Shown: piece after piece, positions 30,943 to 35,270 of the stretch
Numbering within the stretch: the stretch's first letter is position 1
Layout of the letters: every line of letters begins with the position of its first letter
Assembly (NCBI RefSeq): GCF_049943335.1
Contig: NZ_JBNFVY010000017.1
Span: forward strand, 1 to 35,270
Length of the DNA stretch: 35,270 bases
Direction: 5' to 3'
Origin: JBNFVY01 sp049943335
GTDB taxonomy: Bacteria > Pseudomonadota > Alphaproteobacteria > Rhodobacterales > Rhodobacteraceae
Translations under genes and position numbers: made by a program
Notes under the pieces: generated by a model
The model's database searches: none
Told to the model about the DNA's origin: nothing
Seen by the model: only the letters and a program-made list of their open reading frames with translations

Positions 30943-33306
30943 ATGCTTTTCGGTTTGGACGGCGTCGAAATCAGCCTCATCATCATGTTTCTTTGCCTGT
31001 TCGCGGGGATCTTGTCGGGATTTCCCGTGGCCTTTGCCATCGGCGGGGCGGGTATCATTTCCTTCGGCATCATTGCCGCGCTCGATGGGGCGGGCCTGTT
31101 GGTGCACCAGGCGATTGACCAGGGCAGTCAGGCCTATCGCGACTTGATCGCCAGCGGTGAAACGCCGCTGCGGATCAGTCATTTCCGATACCCCGAACTT
31201 CCGGTGACCGAAATGCCGCTGTTCCCGCGCGGGTGGGAGCACGCGATGGACACCAACCTGTCGTTCATCGTGAACCGTATGAACGAACGGGTGTTTGCCG
31301 GCGCGTCGATCGAAACCCTGTTGGCGGTGCTGATGTTCGTGATGATGGGGATCACGCTGGAACGCTCGAAAATCGCCAACGAACTGTTGACCTCGATGGC
31401 GCGCGTCTTTGGACCGCTGCCGGGCGGTCTGGCGGTGTCGGTGGTGGTTGTGGGGGCTTTCCTTGCGGCATCGACCGGGATCGTGGGCGCCACGGTGGTC
31501 ACCATGGGCCTGCTCAGCCTGCCGACCATGTTGCGCAACGGCTATTCGCCGGAACTGTCCACCGGGGTGATCGCCGCGTCCGGCACGCTGGGGCAGATCA
31601 TTCCACCATCCATCGTGATCGTGCTGCTCGGTACCTTGGCCGGAGACCTTTATGCCACCGCGCAAGAGACCCGCGCGCAGGACGTCGGCTGCTCGGATGC
31701 GCTGACCTATCTGGGCGAAGCGGCGGTGGTATCTGTCGGTACGCTGTTTCAGGCGGCAATTCTGCCGGGCGTTCTGCTGGCGTTTTTCTATGCCGCCTAT
31801 GCGTTTTTCTATGCGGTCATCAACCCGCACAAGGCGCCGCCGGTCCAGATGGGCCATGCGGCAAGCGGCGGCGAGGTGATCACCCGCAACTACGGCTTGT
31901 TGTGGTTCGTGGCGGTGCCGGTTCTGGTGATCGGCGGGGCGATCCTGGCCGGGCAGGTGGGCCTGTCGGGGTCGCAGGACATGACAGTGTCACGATTCTC
32001 GCAAGCGTCCGAAGCGCCGATCCTGCGCACCAACGTGTCCGAATCCTGCCAGGCGGCCATGATCGAGCTGCACGGGCAGGCAAAATGGGATCTGGCCGTC
32101 GCCCAGTACGAGGCCCAGCAATCCGCGGGCGGCGCCAAGGCGGCAACCGAACTGACCGCCGAGCAATTCGAACAGGCGCGTGCGGATACGCTGGCCGCGG
32201 CGGCGCCGGTGGGCACCGGGCTGATGGTGATCCTTGTGATCTTTGGGGTCATGTTCGCCCTGGCTCGGGGCGTGGCCCCGTCGCGCAGCTGGACACCGCT
32301 GGCCGTTGGCGCGGGCGGGATCGTTCTGGCGATGCTGCTGGATGCGCTCTTCTTGTCACCGCTGGCCAGCCCCGGAACGGCGCTGCTGGTGTTGCTGCCA
32401 GCTATTGCGCTGATGCTCTATGGCGGGCGTTATGCGGCCGGTCTGCTTGGCGCGAACGAATTGTTTCGCGTGGTCTTTCCGCCCCTGGTGCTGATCGTCG
32501 CGGTGCTCGGCTCGATCCTGGGTGGGATCACCAACCCCACACCCGCCGCGGCGTTGGGCGCGGGCGGGGCGATCATGCTGGCGGCCTTCCGCAAACTGCA
32601 AGAGGAACATAACCCCCGCGCCAAATGGATCCTGGGCGCCGCCTTTTCGATCATCATCATGATCCTGCTGGGCGCGAATTTCGATCTGCGCATGACTCGT
32701 GAAAGCGTGGCGGTCGAAGATCTGATCGCCTTTTTTGCCGCATCGGCCGCGTTCTATTTCGCGTTGTTTGGCATTTTCTACGCATTTTGGGTGCTGTGGC
32801 GCACGGCGGTTCTGGTGCCAGTGGTGCGCGAAACGGCCAAGGTCACCAGCATGGTCTTTACGATCCTGATCGGTTCGCAATTGCTGAACCTTGTGCTGAT
32901 CAGCTTTGGCGGTGAACATTACATCCAGTCGTTCCTGCGCAGCTTTGACAGCGAATTCACGGTGTTCCTGATCGTGATGGCGGTGCTGTTCATCCTGGGC
33001 TTTGTGCTGGATTTTCTTGAGATCATCTACATCGTGGTGCCCATCGTGGGGCCGGTGATCTACGGCGGGGATTTTGATCCCAAATGGGTGACCATCATGA
33101 TCGCGGTAAACCTGCAAACGTCTTTCCTGACGCCGCCCTTCGGTTTTGCGCTGTTCTATCTGCGCGGGGTGGCCCCGCCATCGGTGACGACGCGCCATAT
33201 CTATCGCGGCGTCATTCCGTTTGTGATCATCCAGGGGGCCGGTCTGGCGCTGTTGTGGCTGGTGCCTGAAGTGGTCACCATCGTCCCCAACCTGTTGTCC
33301 AAGTAG
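30943..33306 (+). CDS. Oversized TRAP transporter large permease (DctM family)
   Basis: The 787-aa protein is far longer than the usual 420-450-aa DctM. DctM-like blocks are GILSGFPVAFAIGGAGI, MFVMMGITLERSKIANELL, GAFLAASTGIVGATVVTMGLLSLP, GVIAASGTLGQIIPPSIVIVLLG, then LDFLEIIYIVVPIVGPVI and NLQTSFLTPPFGFALFYLRGV. Extra soluble loops (about residues 60-110 and 345-425) and additional TM helices lie between them. The frame is intact. Ion-coupled uptake of the dctP ligand is the expected role. Confidence 0.92.
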   Translation: MLFGLDGVEISLIIMFLCLFAGILSGFPVAFAIGGAGIISFGIIAALDGAGLLVHQAIDQGSQAYRDLIASGETPLRISHFRYPELPVTEMPLFPRGWEHAMDTNLSFIVNRMNERVFAGASIETLLAVLMFVMMGITLERSKIANELLTSMARVFGPLPGGLAVSVVVVGAFLAASTGIVGATVVTMGLLSLPTMLRNGYSPELSTGVIAASGTLGQIIPPSIVIVLLGTLAGDLYATAQETRAQDVGCSDALTYLGEAAVVSVGTLFQAAILPGVLLAFFYAAYAFFYAVINPHKAPPVQMGHAASGGEVITRNYGLLWFVAVPVLVIGGAILAGQVGLSGSQDMTVSRFSQASEAPILRTNVSESCQAAMIELHGQAKWDLAVAQYEAQQSAGGAKAATELTAEQFEQARADTLAAAAPVGTGLMVILVIFGVMFALARGVAPSRSWTPLAVGAGGIVLAMLLDALFLSPLASPGTALLVLLPAIALMLYGGRYAAGLLGANELFRVVFPPLVLIVAVLGSILGGITNPTPAAALGAGGAIMLAAFRKLQEEHNPRAKWILGAAFSIIIMILLGANFDLRMTRESVAVEDLIAFFAASAAFYFALFGIFYAFWVLWRTAVLVPVVRETAKVTSMVFTILIGSQLLNLVLISFGGEHYIQSFLRSFDSEFTVFLIVMAVLFILGFVLDFLEIIYIVVPIVGPVIYGGDFDPKWVTIMIAVNLQTSFLTPPFGFALFYLRGVAPPSVTTRHIYRGVIPFVIIQGAGLALLWLVPEVVTIVPNLLSK

Positions 33307-33310
33307 ACGG

Positions 33311-33335
33311 TGCGCCCCGTGTCGGGGCGCATTTT
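33311..33335 (+). terminator. Intrinsic terminator of the TRAP operon
   Basis: TGCGCCCC and GGGGCGCA form an 8-bp stem with a 5-nt loop, followed by four T residues, directly after the dctM stop. Confidence 0.85.
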
Positions 33336-33341
33336 GGTTTG

Positions 33342-33382
33342 CAGGGCCCGCGTGAGGCTGTCGCGCGGGCCCTGTCCGTTTT
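33342..33382 (+). terminator. Second terminator-like hairpin after the TRAP operon
   Basis: CAGGGCCCGCG (33342-33352) pairs with CGCGGGCCCTG (33364-33374), an 11-bp perfect stem, followed by TCCGTTTT. It looks like a backup terminator. Confidence 0.75.
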
Positions 33383-33784
33383 CCCTTCCTCAGCACCAAT
33401 GGACAGCCGGTGACCAGCGTGTTCACGCCCGCCACGCGGCTCGCGCAGGCACGAGCGAATCCGAGTCTCCTGCCGAGCCGTCACCCTTTTGCCGCCACCA
33501 CAGCTTGCCGCCCCGCAACAGGCGTTGGCCGGGATAGCGGGAATATCCGTCTGACCATTGGCGCGCACGGGCACGTGATCAGGCCAACCGGCGTGCGGCG
33601 CAAATCGCACAATTGCCCGACAATGTTGCGCGGGATGCCCCTGGGTTTGGGGGGCACATGCCGTGAATGGAACAGAATTGTGCGCGCGGTTCGCCGGACT
33701 ATCGGGTCAATCAGATTGGGTCGCGGCAGGGGAAAGGGGGGCGCTTGGTGCCCACCAATCGCCCGGTCGCATGCGGCAGTTTGA
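33383..33784. other. Intergenic region between TRAP terminators and bpt
   Basis: Several frames are open for 60-125 codons on both strands here, but none has a good ribosome binding site, conserved-looking composition or recognisable motif. I see no gene, RNA or terminator. Confidence 0.4.
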
Positions 33785-34609
33785 TCAGGGTTTGCGCGTG
33801 GGCCGTGAATCGGGCAGATGGATCCGGGCGACCTGCTCGGCGATGGGCGCGGCGTTCAGCGGATGGGTGTCGCTGTCGTAGTCGGACGGGTCGCCGATGT
33901 CGCGCCATTCGCCGGCATCAAAAACCTCAAGCGCGTCGAACTTGGCCTTGTACCCCATCTTTGGTGATCCAGGCACCCAATAGCCAAGGTAGACGTAGGG
34001 CAGGCCAGCTTCGCGCGCAATGTCGATGTGATCGAGGATCACGTAGGTCCCCAAGCTGTCCTTGATCCGGGACGGGTCGTAAAAGGAATAAACCATCGAC
34101 AGACCGTCATCCAGGACATCCGTAAGGCAGGTGGCGATCAGATCACCCGACTCGCTGTCAGTATATTCGATCACGCGGCTGCGGATCGGGGTTTCTTCGA
34201 TCATTGCGGCGAATTCGAAGATGTCCATATCTGCCATGCCGCCGGCGGAATGGCGGCTGTCCAGATAATCGCGGAACAGCGCGTATTGTGCTTCTGTTGC
34301 CCAGGGCGACGTGGCCGCGCGGCGCAAAGAGCTATTTCGCTTCAACGCGCGGCGCTGGCTTTTGGACGGGGTGAAATCAGCCACACGGATTCGGGCCGAA
34401 AAACAGGCCGAGCATTCCGCGCAAGACGGGCGATAAAGCACGTTTTGTGACCGGCGGAACCCTTGCTTGGACAGGGAATCGTTCAGCTTTTCGGCGTTTT
34501 CGCCCTGTAATGCAGTGAACAGCTTTCGCTCCATCCGACCCTCAAGATAAGGGCAGGGCTGGGGGGCCGTCACGTAGAACTGGGGCGCTATTGGAAGTGT
34601 GTGGCGCAT
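33785..34609 (-). CDS. bpt: Aspartate/glutamate leucyltransferase (N-end rule)
   Basis: The 274-aa protein transfers leucine from Leu-tRNA to N-terminal Asp or Glu (Bpt), marking proteins for ClpAP/ClpS degradation. The N-terminal part has C19 in QPCPYLEGRMER, then YRPSCAECSACFSARIRV with C63, C66 and C69. The C-terminal GNAT-like part shows MVYSFYDPSRIKDSLGTYVI, PYVYLGYWVPGSPKMGYK and FDALEVF. All are characteristic of the ATE/Bpt family. It lies 144 bp downstream of the RDD-family gene on the same strand. Confidence 0.95.
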   Translation of the reverse strand: MRHTLPIAPQFYVTAPQPCPYLEGRMERKLFTALQGENAEKLNDSLSKQGFRRSQNVLYRPSCAECSACFSARIRVADFTPSKSQRRALKRNSSLRRAATSPWATEAQYALFRDYLDSRHSAGGMADMDIFEFAAMIEETPIRSRVIEYTDSESGDLIATCLTDVLDDGLSMVYSFYDPSRIKDSLGTYVILDHIDIAREAGLPYVYLGYWVPGSPKMGYKAKFDALEVFDAGEWRDIGDPSDYDSDTHPLNAAPIAEQVARIHLPDSRPTRKP

Positions 34610-34753
34610 GACTCGGGCGTTTGTTTCTGACCAAAGGGTAGCAAGTCAGACCCGCGCCGCCAAGACCCCGGTGACCGGCGATTTGACCAATGGTTAACCG
34701 TTCCGGCCAAACCGCCCTGACCGACCCTTGGCCCAGGCCCGCGGGCGCCCACC

Positions 34754-35212
34754 TCAGTCGCGGGCGCGCTTGATCGCAGCGGTGCGCAGAATGACGTCGG
34801 GCAGGGATTGGCCGCGTTCAGTTGTCAGCATCAGCACGATGGACAGAACCTGGGGCAGGAACATCGAAAAGAAAATCGAATAGAGCAGCGTATGCGCGGC
34901 GGCCGTCATCAGATCAAAGGTTTCGCCGTTGTCCTTGCGAAATTCGATCCCGGTCAGACGCATGCCCAGCGTGGCCGATCCGTTGGCGATCGTGATCGTG
35001 CGGTACGCAAACCCCACCACCATGGCCAGAAACGGCAGATAGAACAGCGCGGTAAAGGCGGTGAACGGCACCAGCAACGCGGTGATCAGCCCGATGATGA
35101 TCCAGTCGAAGACAAAGGCGACCAGACGCTTGGTCGGCACGTTGTCGTAAAATTCGCCCTGGGTGTAGGGGTCGGGCAGCCCCCAATAGGGTACGCGGCT
35201 ATCGCTATCCAT
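34754..35212 (-). CDS. RDD family membrane protein
   Basis: The start at 35212 (MDSDSRVPYWGLPDPYTQGE, 152 aa) is preferred over an upstream ATG 17 codons earlier, because AAGGA lies before it. Features of the RDD family (PF06271) are TKRLVAFVFDWIIIGLITALL (the R-x-x-A...D-x-x pattern), a second hydrophobic segment AFTALFYLPFLAMVVGFAYR, and ATLGMRLTGIEFR. A third segment covers about residues 110-130. Molecular role uncertain; some RDD proteins are ion exchangers. It precedes bpt on the same strand. Confidence 0.88.
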   Translation of the reverse strand: MDSDSRVPYWGLPDPYTQGEFYDNVPTKRLVAFVFDWIIIGLITALLVPFTAFTALFYLPFLAMVVGFAYRTITIANGSATLGMRLTGIEFRKDNGETFDLMTAAAHTLLYSIFFSMFLPQVLSIVLMLTTERGQSLPDVILRTAAIKRARD

Positions 35213-35270
35213 GGCGGGGTCCTTGTGTGCGGGTCTGGTGCAAATATGGGGGCGCGCGCCCAAAGGTAAA

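Noticed and set aside
33410..33784. 124-codon plus-strand frame before bpt
   Set aside because: No good start site, no recognisable motif, and equally long frames exist on both strands of this GC-rich gap.

Overview
The window looks like chromosomal DNA of a Rhodobacteraceae (Roseobacter/Paracoccaceae-type alphaproteobacterium). The evidence is high GC content, the trpE / divergent polysaccharide deacetylase / trpG-trpD locus with a PpiD-like gene, a B12-dependent NrdJ, an alphaproteobacterial Bpt, and large TRAP permeases. There is no insertion sequence, phage gene, CRISPR array or rRNA. Gene density is normal and most genes are housekeeping.

Layout. (1) 1-6365: the end of a ScfR-like regulator, a 12-bp-period repeat region, then a tight operon of a receiver-only response regulator, a small two-TM protein and an 894-aa sodium/solute-symporter histidine kinase. 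A FliM/FliN-like protein with a repetitive LPPL tail follows. (2) 6403-7090: an FNR-type box, a DksA/TraR zinc-finger protein and a small charged protein. (3) 7211-13887: tryptophan genes trpG-trpD and trpE with ppiD, and a polysaccharide deacetylase gene on the opposite strand between trpG and trpE. (4) 13924-16487: a minus-strand series fabI, gpt, PLP aminotransferase, leading into ppiD-trpE. (5) 16612-18460: pdxH, a tandem cold-shock-domain protein behind a 40-bp palindrome, a DUF192 protein and tRNA-Pro(TGG). (6) 18461-23049: a long regulatory region with candidate NrdR boxes and a structured leader, then nrdJ, a strong 3' hairpin and two terminators. (7) 23307-25152: an EF-hand protein, a small hypothetical protein and an XRE regulator. 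(8) 25133-27642: ilvB-ilvN with a complete-looking attenuator (promoter, Shine-Dalgarno, 15-codon Ile/Val/Leu-rich leader peptide, alternative stem, terminator). (9) 27960-33382: a small membrane protein, repeats, and a TakP-like TRAP transporter operon (dctP-Q-M) with an intercistronic hairpin and two terminators. (10) 33785-35212: bpt and an RDD-family membrane protein.

The most interesting leads are regulatory. The ilv attenuator is readable down to individual stems. The nrdJ upstream region combines two box pairs, each spaced exactly 31 bp, with a hairpin-rich leader. The symporter-kinase / receiver-only regulator / FliM-like cluster suggests, as inference only, a nutrient-sensing phosphorelay whose output is a protein-protein switch rather than DNA binding. 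Related 12-bp repeats lie in opposite orientation on either side of the response-regulator gene. All function calls rest on reading motifs and families by eye; no search was run.
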